Source: Pseudomonas floridensis (GTDB lineage: Bacteria > Pseudomonadota > Gammaproteobacteria > Pseudomonadales > Pseudomonadaceae). From it: a stretch of DNA of 48,740 nucleotides. Positions within the stretch are counted from its first letter, which is position 1. Each line of letters opens with the position of its first letter. The notes under the pieces were generated by a model. The model worked only from the letters and a program-made list of their open reading frames with translations, ran no database searches and was not told the origin of the DNA. Below are positions 41,733 through 48,740 of this stretch, in pieces. The stretch is from assembly GCF_002087235.1 (NCBI RefSeq), contig NZ_MUIO01000090.1, positions 1 to 48,740 of the forward strand. The letters are read 5' to 3'. A program made the translations under genes and the position numbers.

Positions 41733-42326
41733 TTACAGAGCGGACGCGCGGTGTAACACAATCCTGCCCCGGCTCAAGTCGGCCAGTTGCCGTTGCAGTG
41801 TCTCGACATGCTCCGGCGCGAGGGCGACCGACATCTCCACACCATTGGCCGTGAAATCCTCGGCTTCAACCAGACCATTGGCGTCTGCAAGGCGAACCTT
41901 GACCAGCGCCAGCTCACTGAAACTGCATTCGAGTTGGAACGACAGCCGGTTGACCAGTTCCAGCCGAGGTGCCTGTTGCAGGCATTTGTTGGCACCTCCG
42001 CCATAAGCACGGGCCAGGCCACCGGTGCCCAGTTGAATGCCGCCATACCAGCGAATCACCAGCACCACGACCTGATCGAAACCCTGCGCCTCGATCGCTG
42101 CCAGAATCGGCCGACCCGCAGTGCCACCCGGTTCGCCGTCATCGTTACTGCGGTATTGATCGCCCAGCTTCCAGGCCCAGCAGTTATGCGTGGCGTTCAG
42201 ATCGCTGTGCTGATCGATGAACGCTTGTGCGTCAGCCGGGCTGGTGATGGGAGCTGCGAGGGTGATGAAGCGGCTCTTGCGGATTTCTTCACGAAATTCG
42301 CAAGGGCCTTTGAGGGTAAAAGGCAT
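41733..42326 (-). CDS. YigZ/IMPACT-family protein (UPF0029)
   Basis: 197 aa from ATG 42326. Two domains: the N-terminal UPF0029 fold with motif DDGEPGGTAGRPIL and VVLVIRWYGGIQLGTGGLARAYGGGA (~60-125), and a C-terminal DUF1949 ferredoxin-like domain. Relatives include E. coli YigZ and eukaryotic IMPACT (a translation-stress regulator); the biochemical role is unresolved, possibly nucleic-acid or ribosome binding. An in-frame extension upstream overlaps the TetR gene and is not supported. Confidence 0.9.
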   Translation of the reverse strand: MPFTLKGPCEFREEIRKSRFITLAAPITSPADAQAFIDQHSDLNATHNCWAWKLGDQYRSNDDGEPGGTAGRPILAAIEAQGFDQVVVLVIRWYGGIQLGTGGLARAYGGGANKCLQQAPRLELVNRLSFQLECSFSELALVKVRLADANGLVEAEDFTANGVEMSVALAPEHVETLQRQLADLSRGRIVLHRASAL

Positions 42327-42358
42327 GCGTGTATCCGACAGGCGACAAGGTGCGAATT

Positions 42359-43021
42359 CTACAAGGCTGGCGGCGTAAGCCCACACCCTTTGAGGATGAT
42401 CCTGATCAGGTTCTCGCTGGCCTCGTCCATGTCCTGTCGGGTCAGGCGCGTGCGTCCGGTGACACGGCATATCTGGGAGGCGAAGTCAGCGTAGTGCTGA
42501 GTGCTGCCCCACAGCAGGAAAATCAGGTGGACCGGGTCGATGGCGTCCATCTTTCCCGCGTCGATCCAGGCCTGGAAAACTGCCGCCCGTCCCTGGAACC
42601 ACAGGCGGTAATCCTGGCTGAAATACTCGCTCATGCATTCCCCGCCACTGATGATCTCCATGGCGAAGATCCGTGATGCCTGGGGCTGCCGACGCGAAAA
42701 CTCCATCTTGGCGCGGATGTAGCGGGCCAGCGCCTCGGCGGGATCGTCGTCCACGCTCAAGGTGTTGAAGGTGCTGTCCCACAACTCGATGATATTGCTC
42801 AACACGGCCACGTAGAGACCGAGCTTGTTGGTGAAGTAGTAGTGCAGATTGGCTTTGGGCAGCCCGGCTTTGAGCGCGATGGTATTCATGCTGGTGCCCT
42901 TGAAGCCGTGACGGGCGAATTCGTCTTCAGCGGCCTTGATGATGGCCTCTTCGTTCTTCTGACGAATACGGCTGGCAGGCTTTGCGACGTGAGCGTTGTG
43001 CGCAGGGACTTGGAGGGTCAT
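42359..43021 (-). CDS. TetR-family regulator, RutR-like
   Basis: 220 aa from ATG 43021. DNA-binding domain: IRQKNEEAIIKAAEDEFARHGFKGTSMNTIALKAGLPKANLHYYFTNK at ~20-65. The C-terminal region (FAMEIISGGECMSEYF, FLLWGSTQHYADF) matches the RutR/YcdC C-terminal domain, whose E. coli member senses uracil and also controls purine genes. It lies 83 nt downstream of the NCS2 permease and upstream of yigZ, so it probably regulates nucleobase uptake in response to a pyrimidine or purine. Confidence 0.85.
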   Translation of the reverse strand: MTLQVPAHNAHVAKPASRIRQKNEEAIIKAAEDEFARHGFKGTSMNTIALKAGLPKANLHYYFTNKLGLYVAVLSNIIELWDSTFNTLSVDDDPAEALARYIRAKMEFSRRQPQASRIFAMEIISGGECMSEYFSQDYRLWFQGRAAVFQAWIDAGKMDAIDPVHLIFLLWGSTQHYADFASQICRVTGRTRLTRQDMDEASENLIRIILKGCGLTPPAL

Positions 43022-43104
43022 GGTCGGTTCCGGACAGATCAAGGGGCGCAGCGAGTGCACAGATAACTCACCTGCGGTCATCCCGCAAGCGCAGGCTCGG
43101 GAAT

Positions 43105-44502
43105 TTAACGTCGAGGCTCAAGGGGGTCTGCCACTGGCACACGTTCGGCATTGGTTACGGCGGCTTTATCTTCGGGAATCAGCAGGCACATCAGGATCGC
43201 GGTAAGGCCGCCGCTGGTGATCGCCGAGTCGAACAGATTCTGTACGAGTTTTGGCATCTCATGCAGCAGCGCGGGCTGTGAGGCAATACCCAGACCGACG
43301 CCGAACGACGTGGCGATGATCAGCATGCTGCGGCGATCCAGTGGCGATTGCGCAAGAATCCGCACGCCGGCTGCGGCAACGCTACCGAACATCACCAGGG
43401 TTGCGCCGCCCAGCACCGGCTTGGGAATCTGCTGAACGATGGCGCCAATGTGCGGGAACAACCCGAGCATGAACAGCACCGTACCGATGTACAGTCCGAC
43501 ATAGCGACTGGCCACGCCCGTCAACTGAATCACTCCGTTGTTCTGGGCAAATGTGGTGTTGGGAAAGGCGCTGAAGGTGGCGGCCAGCATGCAGCTCACG
43601 CCGTCGCCCAGCACGCCGCCCTTGAGCCGCGCGACATAGCTCGGGCCGCTGATTGGTTGTTTGGCGAGCATGCAGTTGGCGGTCAGATCGCCGACGGTTT
43701 CGATACTGCTGATCAGATAAATCAGCGCAACCGGCAGGAAAGCGCTCCAGTCAAAACTGAAGCCGAACCGGAACGGCACCGGAACACTGATCAGGGGCAA
43801 ATCGTGAATCGGTTGCGGCACAAGCTTCCCGCTCAACCAGGCCGCCAGGCTGCCCACGGCCAGGCCGATGATGATCCCGGACAAGCGAATCCATGGCGTG
43901 TTGGAGCGATTCAGCGCAATGATCACCACCAGCACGAACACGCCGAGCGCCAGGTTCAACGGCGAGCCGAAGTCAGGCGCGTTGAAGCCGCCGCCCAGGT
44001 CCGTCACACCGACCTTGATCAGGCTGACGCCGATCAGCGTAATCACGATGCCGGTCACCAAGGGCGTGATCACGCGGCGCAACTGGCCGATGCAGCGGCT
44101 GAGCACGATCTGCACCAGCGCGCCGAAAAAGCACACGCCGAAGATCATCGCCATGATGTCTTCCGGGCTGCCACCGCGCTGCTTGACCAGAAAACCTGCC
44201 GACAGCACCGCTCCCAAAAACGCAAAACTGGTGCCTTGCAGGCAGATCATCCCGGCACCGATGCCGAATGGGCGGCGCGCCTGAATGAACGTGCCGACGC
44301 CGGAAACCATCAGCGCCATGCTGATCAGGTACGGCAGATAGGCACTCAGACCCAGCGTCGAACCGATGATCAATGGCGGCGTGATGATGCCGACGAAGCT
44401 GGCGAGCACATGTTGCAGTGCGGCAAGGAGTGCCGTTGGAGGTTTTGGCCGGTCGTCGAGGCCGTAGATCAGATCATTGTGGTGAGGAGCGTCGGGCTGC
44501 AT
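43105..44502 (-). CDS. NCS2-family purine (xanthine/urate) permease
   Basis: 465-aa permease with 12-14 helices. NCS2 elements: helix 1 LQHVLASFVGIITPPLIIG (with the conserved QH motif), GIGAGMICLQGTSFAFLG, and the substrate-site helix FSAFPNTTFAQNNGVIQLTG that carries the QNNG motif typical of xanthine/urate transporters. Proton-coupled uptake of purine bases, and with the 8-oxoguanine deaminase it would supply or remove urate. Monocistronic start at 44502, downstream genes a RutR-like regulator and yigZ. Confidence 0.9.
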   Translation of the reverse strand: MQPDAPHHNDLIYGLDDRPKPPTALLAALQHVLASFVGIITPPLIIGSTLGLSAYLPYLISMALMVSGVGTFIQARRPFGIGAGMICLQGTSFAFLGAVLSAGFLVKQRGGSPEDIMAMIFGVCFFGALVQIVLSRCIGQLRRVITPLVTGIVITLIGVSLIKVGVTDLGGGFNAPDFGSPLNLALGVFVLVVIIALNRSNTPWIRLSGIIIGLAVGSLAAWLSGKLVPQPIHDLPLISVPVPFRFGFSFDWSAFLPVALIYLISSIETVGDLTANCMLAKQPISGPSYVARLKGGVLGDGVSCMLAATFSAFPNTTFAQNNGVIQLTGVASRYVGLYIGTVLFMLGLFPHIGAIVQQIPKPVLGGATLVMFGSVAAAGVRILAQSPLDRRSMLIIATSFGVGLGIASQPALLHEMPKLVQNLFDSAITSGGLTAILMCLLIPEDKAAVTNAERVPVADPLEPRR

Positions 44503-44689
44503 GGCAGGTTCTCGAATCAGGATGTGCCATGAGCTGGCGTATCGTTATCCAGATGTGTTGCAAAAAGCTGTCCAGTTGCTCAGGTAATGGATCCGAAACG
44601 CTCGATATATCCAGCCAGATCAATCAACTGCGGCACCTCAGGGTCAGGTCTGGTCATGCAGATTAATATGACGTAACGCTGAAAGTGGG

Positions 44690-45610
44690 TCATCGGGTAG
44701 CAGACAAGCCTTCCATGAAGTTTTCCAGCACCAAATGAGGGCGTCTTCCTTTGCGTGTCACCGTCACCAGGCTCAAGTCGTAAAACCGTGAGTCAGGCTT
44801 GAGTGCGCGCAAACGGCCTTCCTTGATCCAGGCGCTGGCATAGTGGTCCGGCAGATAGCCGATGTAGCGTCCGGTCAGAATCAGGAATGCCATACCTTCT
44901 CGATCCGATGCGCTGGCCGTGCATTTCAGCGCCTGATAATGAGCCTGAATCTCGACCGGCAGTCTGAACGTCGGCGCGATGGCGTCCTGCTCCGCAAGAC
45001 GTGCGCTGTCCTGTGCCGCGTCATCGGCATAGAACAGCGGGTGACCGACGGCGCAGTAAAGCAGCGAACGTTCGCTGTAGAGCGGCAGGTATTCAAGGCC
45101 AGGCAGCACGCTGACCTGAGGCACAACGCCAACATGCAGCCGCCCTTCGAGCACACCTTGCTCGACTTCGGCCGGGGCAATCATGCTTATATTGACGCGC
45201 ACATCCGGTCCACGCTCCTTGAGTCGCGAGAGCGCGTGAGTGATGCGCATGTGAGGCATGGTGACGAGGTTGTCGGTCAGACCGATATTCAGTTCGCCGC
45301 GCAAATGCTGATGCAGACCGTTGACCTCGGTACGAAAACTTTCCACAGCACCCAGCAATTGCAGTGCTGACTGATAGACCTCATGACCTTCATCGGTCAC
45401 CGAGAAACCGGCGCGACCCCGCTGGCACAGGCGTAAACCCAGGCGCTGCTCCAGATCGCTCATCTGCTGACTGATCGCCGAGCGGCCGATGCCCAGCGCG
45501 CTTTCCGCCGCCGAAAAGCCGCCGGCCTCGACGACGCTTTTAAAGAGGCGCAACAGGCGGATATCGAAGTCACTGACTTGCGCGAGGAGTTCGGTGCGGC
45601 GGGTGCTCAT
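44690..45610 (-). CDS. bauR: LysR-family regulator of the beta-alanine locus (BauR-like)
   Basis: 306 aa. Winged helix near 15-75 (IRLLRLFKSVVEAGGFSAAESALGIGRSAISQQMSDLEQRLG) and an effector-binding domain with SVLPGLEYLPLYSERSLLYCAVGHPLFY. In P. aeruginosa the equivalent gene (PA0133) lies divergent to the omega-aminotransferase bauA and activates beta-alanine and polyamine catabolism; the same arrangement here, with a 113-bp intergenic region, supports the name. Confidence 0.82.
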   Translation of the reverse strand: MSTRRTELLAQVSDFDIRLLRLFKSVVEAGGFSAAESALGIGRSAISQQMSDLEQRLGLRLCQRGRAGFSVTDEGHEVYQSALQLLGAVESFRTEVNGLHQHLRGELNIGLTDNLVTMPHMRITHALSRLKERGPDVRVNISMIAPAEVEQGVLEGRLHVGVVPQVSVLPGLEYLPLYSERSLLYCAVGHPLFYADDAAQDSARLAEQDAIAPTFRLPVEIQAHYQALKCTASASDREGMAFLILTGRYIGYLPDHYASAWIKEGRLRALKPDSRFYDLSLVTVTRKGRRPHLVLENFMEGLSATR

Positions 45611-45723
45611 TGTTTAGTCTCTACCAAACTAAAGATCATGAAAGTCGGATTTTTCGGACATTGGCTCCATGGCACCTTAACCTAAATAACTGTCTGCTCC
45701 AGCACCCCACGAGGTTCGCTCCA

Positions 45724-47070
45724 ATGAATATGTTCGAGTCGTCCGATCCCGGTGTTACCCGTCAATTGAAGCTGGATGCTCACTGGATGCCCTACACGGC
45801 CAACCGTAACTTCCAGCGAGACCCGCGCATGATCGTTGCCGCGCAAGGCAGTTATCTGACAGACGACAAGGGCCGCACGATTTACGATGCGCTTTCCGGG
45901 TTGTGGACCTGTGGCGCCGGACATACCCGCAAGGAAATTCAGGAAGCCGTCTACAAACAGCTGGGTGTGCTGGACTACTCGCCGGGCTTCCAGTTCGGCC
46001 ATCCGTTGTCGTTCCAGCTGGCGGAGAAAATCACCGACCTGACGCCGGGCAACCTCAACCATGTGTTCTACACCAACTCCGGCTCCGAGTGCGCCGACAC
46101 GGCAGTGAAGATGGTGCGCGCTTATTGGCGTCTCAAAGGCCAGGCCACCAAGACCAAGTTGATCGGGCGGGCGCGTGGTTACCACGGTGTTAACGTCGCA
46201 GGCACCAGCCTGGGTGGGGTAAATGGCAATCGCAAGATGTTTGGTCAGTTGATGGATGTCGATCATCTGCCTCATACGCTGCTGGCCAGCAATGCGTATT
46301 CAAAAGGAATGCCTGAGGCGGGCGGCATCGCGCTGGCTGACGAAATGCTCAAGCTGATCGAGCTGCACGACGCATCGAACATCGCTGCGGTGATCGTCGA
46401 GCCAATGGCGGGCTCCGCAGGTGTGATCGTTCCGCCGCAGGGGTATCTCAAGCGCCTGCGCGAGATCTGTGACCAGCACAATATCCTGCTGATCTTCGAC
46501 GAAGTGATCACCGGTTTTGGTCGCACCGGCTCGATGTTCGGTGCCGACAGCTTTGGCGTGACGCCCGACTTGATGTGTATCGCCAAGCAGATCACCAATG
46601 GCGCGATCCCGATGGGTGCGGTGATTGCCAGCAGCGAGATCTACCAGACCTTCATGAATCAGCCGACGCCGGAGTACGCCGTCGAATTCCCGCACGGCTA
46701 TACCTACTCGGCCCACCCGGTGGCCTGTGCCGCCGGCCTGGCTGCGCTCGACCTGCTGCAGCGCGAGAATCTGGTGCAGCAGGCGGCGGAAATGGCGCCG
46801 CATTTCGAGCGTGCGTTGCATGGCGTCAAAGGGAGCAAGAACGTCGTCGACATCCGCAACTACGGTCTGGCAGGCGCGATTCAGCTTGCGCCGCGGGACG
46901 GGGATGCCATCGTGCGGCCGTTTGAAGCCGGAATGAAACTGTGGAAAGCGGGCTTCTACGTGCGTTTTGGCGGCGACACGTTGCAGTTCGGGCCAACCTT
47001 CAACAGCAAGGCGCAGGACCTGGACCGGCTATTCGACGCGGTGGGCGAAGCACTGAATCTGGTCGATTGA
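45724..47070 (+). CDS. bauA: Omega-aminotransferase, beta-alanine:pyruvate (BauA-like)
   Basis: 448 aa from ATG 45724 (ACGAGG upstream; the open frame from 45610 overlaps the divergent regulator and is rejected). Class III PLP aminotransferase: FYTNSGSECADTAVKM phosphate loop, LIFDEVITGFGRTG with the cofactor Asp, and Schiff-base Lys288 in CIAKQITNG. The pathway step is beta-alanine + pyruvate to 3-oxopropanoate + alanine. Followed 81 bp on by the semialdehyde dehydrogenase that consumes 3-oxopropanoate. Confidence 0.9.
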   Translation: MNMFESSDPGVTRQLKLDAHWMPYTANRNFQRDPRMIVAAQGSYLTDDKGRTIYDALSGLWTCGAGHTRKEIQEAVYKQLGVLDYSPGFQFGHPLSFQLAEKITDLTPGNLNHVFYTNSGSECADTAVKMVRAYWRLKGQATKTKLIGRARGYHGVNVAGTSLGGVNGNRKMFGQLMDVDHLPHTLLASNAYSKGMPEAGGIALADEMLKLIELHDASNIAAVIVEPMAGSAGVIVPPQGYLKRLREICDQHNILLIFDEVITGFGRTGSMFGADSFGVTPDLMCIAKQITNGAIPMGAVIASSEIYQTFMNQPTPEYAVEFPHGYTYSAHPVACAAGLAALDLLQRENLVQQAAEMAPHFERALHGVKGSKNVVDIRNYGLAGAIQLAPRDGDAIVRPFEAGMKLWKAGFYVRFGGDTLQFGPTFNSKAQDLDRLFDAVGEALNLVD

Positions 47071-47151
47071 TCGTTTCCATTCGAATCCTTCTTATATAGA
47101 TACCAGGCGCGAAGCAGTTCGCGCCTGACGGAAATTTTTTGGAGTTTGTTC

Positions 47152-48645
47152 ATGAACAACATTCAGCACCTGATTCACGGTGAGTTCGTTTCCGGTGAAG
47201 GACGCACGGCTGATGTGTTCAACCCGTCGACCGGTCAGGCCATTCGCAATGTGGCGCTTGCCAGCCGTGAAACCGTTCAGCAGGCCATCGACTCAGCGAA
47301 ATCCGCCTTTCCGACCTGGCGCAGCACGCCTGCCGCGAAACGCGCTCAGGTAATGTTCCGCTTCAAGCAACTGCTGGAGCAGAACGAAAGCCGTATCGCT
47401 CAATTGATCAGCGAGGAGCACGGCAAGACACTGGAAGATGCGGCGGGGGAGTTGAAGCGCGGTATCGAGAACGTTGAGTACGCGTGTGCGGCACCGGAAG
47501 TGCTCAAGGGCGAATACAGCCGCAACGTGGGGCCGAACATCGATGCCTGGTCAGACTTCCAGCCGCTGGGTATTGTCGCGGGGATCACGCCCTTCAACTT
47601 CCCGGCGATGGTGCCGCTTTGGATGTACCCGCTGGCCATTGTCTGTGGTAACTGCTTCATTCTCAAACCGTCCGAGCGTGATCCCAGCTCGACGCTGCTG
47701 ATTGCCGAGCTGTTGCATGAAGCGGGACTGCCCAAGGGTGTGCTTAATGTGGTGCATGGTGACAAGGTGGCAGTCGATGCGCTGATCGAAGCGCCGGAAG
47801 TGAAGGCGCTGAGTTTTGTCGGTTCTACGCCTATCGCCGAATACATCTATAAAGAGGGCGCCGCTCGCGGCAAGCGCGTTCAGGCACTGGGCGGGGCGAA
47901 GAACCATGCGGTGCTGATGCCGGATGCGGACCTGGATAATGCGGTGAATGCGTTGATGGGCGCGGCATATGGTTCATGTGGCGAGCGCTGCATGGCGATT
48001 TCCGTTGCGGTCTGCGTCGGCGATCAGATTGCCGATGCACTGGTGACGAAGCTGGTCCCGCAGATCCAGAGCCTGAAAATAGGTGCAGGCACGAGTTGTG
48101 GTCTGGACATGGGGCCGTTGGTGACCGGTCAACATCGCGACAAGGTCAGCAGCTACATAGAGGACGGCGTTCAATCGGGGGCAAGCCTGATCGTCGATGG
48201 TCGCGGCCTTGAGGTTGCAGGTCACGAGCAGGGCTTCTTCATGGGCGGCTGCCTGTTCGACAAAGTGACGCCGCAAATGCGGATCTATAAAGAAGAGATT
48301 TTCGGGCCGGTACTGTGCATCTTGCGTGTCGATAGCCTTGAAGCCGCCATGCAACTGATCAATGATCATGAGTACGGCAATGGCACCTGCATCTTTACGC
48401 GGGATGGCGAAGCGGCGCGCCTGTTCTGCGACGAGATCGAAGTGGGGATGGTCGGCGTAAACGTGCCTTTGCCGGTACCGGTGGCTTATCACAGCTTCGG
48501 TGGCTGGAAGCGCTCGCTGTTCGGTGATTTGCATGCCTATGGACCGGATGGAGTGCGTTTCTATACTCGTCGCAAAGCCATTACCCAGCGCTGGCCGCAA
48601 CGCGCGAGCCATGAGGCGTCGCAATTTGCGTTTCCCAGCTTGTAA
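47152..48645 (+). CDS. CoA-acylating (methyl)malonate-semialdehyde dehydrogenase
   Basis: 497 aa from ATG 47152 (TTGGAG 7 nt upstream; an in-frame TTG six bases earlier is less likely). Aldehyde dehydrogenase fold with FNFPAMVPLWM, NAD-binding FVGSTPIAEYIY and catalytic Cys280 in GSCGERCMAIS, which is the CoA-dependent MmsA/BauC signature; PVPVAYHSFGGWK near the C-terminus also fits. Converts 3-oxopropanoate (malonate semialdehyde) or methylmalonate semialdehyde to acetyl- or propionyl-CoA plus CO2. Here bauC is the likely role; bauB and bauD are not seen before the window ends. Confidence 0.9.
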   Translation: MNNIQHLIHGEFVSGEGRTADVFNPSTGQAIRNVALASRETVQQAIDSAKSAFPTWRSTPAAKRAQVMFRFKQLLEQNESRIAQLISEEHGKTLEDAAGELKRGIENVEYACAAPEVLKGEYSRNVGPNIDAWSDFQPLGIVAGITPFNFPAMVPLWMYPLAIVCGNCFILKPSERDPSSTLLIAELLHEAGLPKGVLNVVHGDKVAVDALIEAPEVKALSFVGSTPIAEYIYKEGAARGKRVQALGGAKNHAVLMPDADLDNAVNALMGAAYGSCGERCMAISVAVCVGDQIADALVTKLVPQIQSLKIGAGTSCGLDMGPLVTGQHRDKVSSYIEDGVQSGASLIVDGRGLEVAGHEQGFFMGGCLFDKVTPQMRIYKEEIFGPVLCILRVDSLEAAMQLINDHEYGNGTCIFTRDGEAARLFCDEIEVGMVGVNVPLPVPVAYHSFGGWKRSLFGDLHAYGPDGVRFYTRRKAITQRWPQRASHEASQFAFPSL

Positions 48646-48740
48646 TAGGTGACCTAAAGGGCTGCGCGCTTCTATTGATTTATCCCGTGTCTATTGGGGC
48701 TGATTGAATCAATGAAAGGTTTTTGAAAATAACGGTTGAC

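Noticed and set aside
45610..45723. Longer N-terminus for the aminotransferase starting at 45610
   Set aside because: It overlaps the start of the divergent regulator, and class III transaminase homology begins after ATG 45724.

Overview
The window is a chromosomal segment of a plant-pathogenic Pseudomonas, very probably of the Pseudomonas syringae group. Three things point there: GC-rich pseudomonad coding sequence throughout; gene content that parallels the P. aeruginosa PA0130-PA0148 purine/beta-alanine neighbourhood (a comparison from memory, not a search); and a type III effector operon (shcF-hopF) behind a textbook HrpL promoter (hrp box). I see no rRNA, tRNA or CRISPR array.

Layout. 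1-7117: a multi-PAS sensor histidine kinase open at the left edge, convergent with an orphan TadG-like protein, then two tandem DUF4136 lipoproteins and a translationally coupled pair (MazG-like pyrophosphohydrolase, CmoM tRNA methyltransferase). 7222-10852: a divergent lipid cluster of MaoC hydratase, two-domain FabG4-type reductase and thiolase, resembling mycobacterial fadA2-fabG4-htdX. 10931-15726: a small membrane protein, a DUF726-like hydrolase, a bile-acid:sodium-symporter-like transporter with a divergent AraC regulator, and a RIO-like kinase. 15880-19317: a copper module with cueR-copA on the minus strand and copZ on the plus strand, both promoters carrying clear CueR operators, and a small unrecognised secreted protein between them. 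19582-24019: a Bcr/CflA exporter, an alcohol dehydrogenase with divergent LysR regulator, a tiny secreted basic protein and an ArsR-like regulator.

24022-26629 is the accessory region. It is a non-autonomous Tn3-family unit with ~38-bp terminal inverted repeats and an intact 5-bp target duplication (TAAAA). It carries a decayed tnpA C-terminus, an IS21 istA scrap, the hrp box, shcF, hopF and extra inverted-repeat relics. It inserted exactly at the stop codon of the ArsR-like gene, and the target duplication preserves that stop codon.

26753-48645 is largely nucleobase metabolism. It holds an adenine/adenosine deaminase, an IPNS-type oxygenase and a BMP-family binding protein. Further on come an 8-oxoguanine deaminase, an SDR, the matching BMP-type permeases and ATPase, a YigZ protein, a RutR-like TetR regulator and an NCS2 purine permease. 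A fecBCDE operon (no fecA/fecIR here) and a CaCA-type Ca2+/H+ antiporter split this set. The right end is a beta-alanine catabolic locus: a BauR-type LysR regulator divergent from an omega-aminotransferase and a CoA-acylating semialdehyde dehydrogenase. A 520-bp non-coding gap at 41213-41732 holds two perfect DnaA boxes, a third near-match and several dyads, and is the most puzzling non-coding stretch. The last 95 bases (48646-48740) show no gene.
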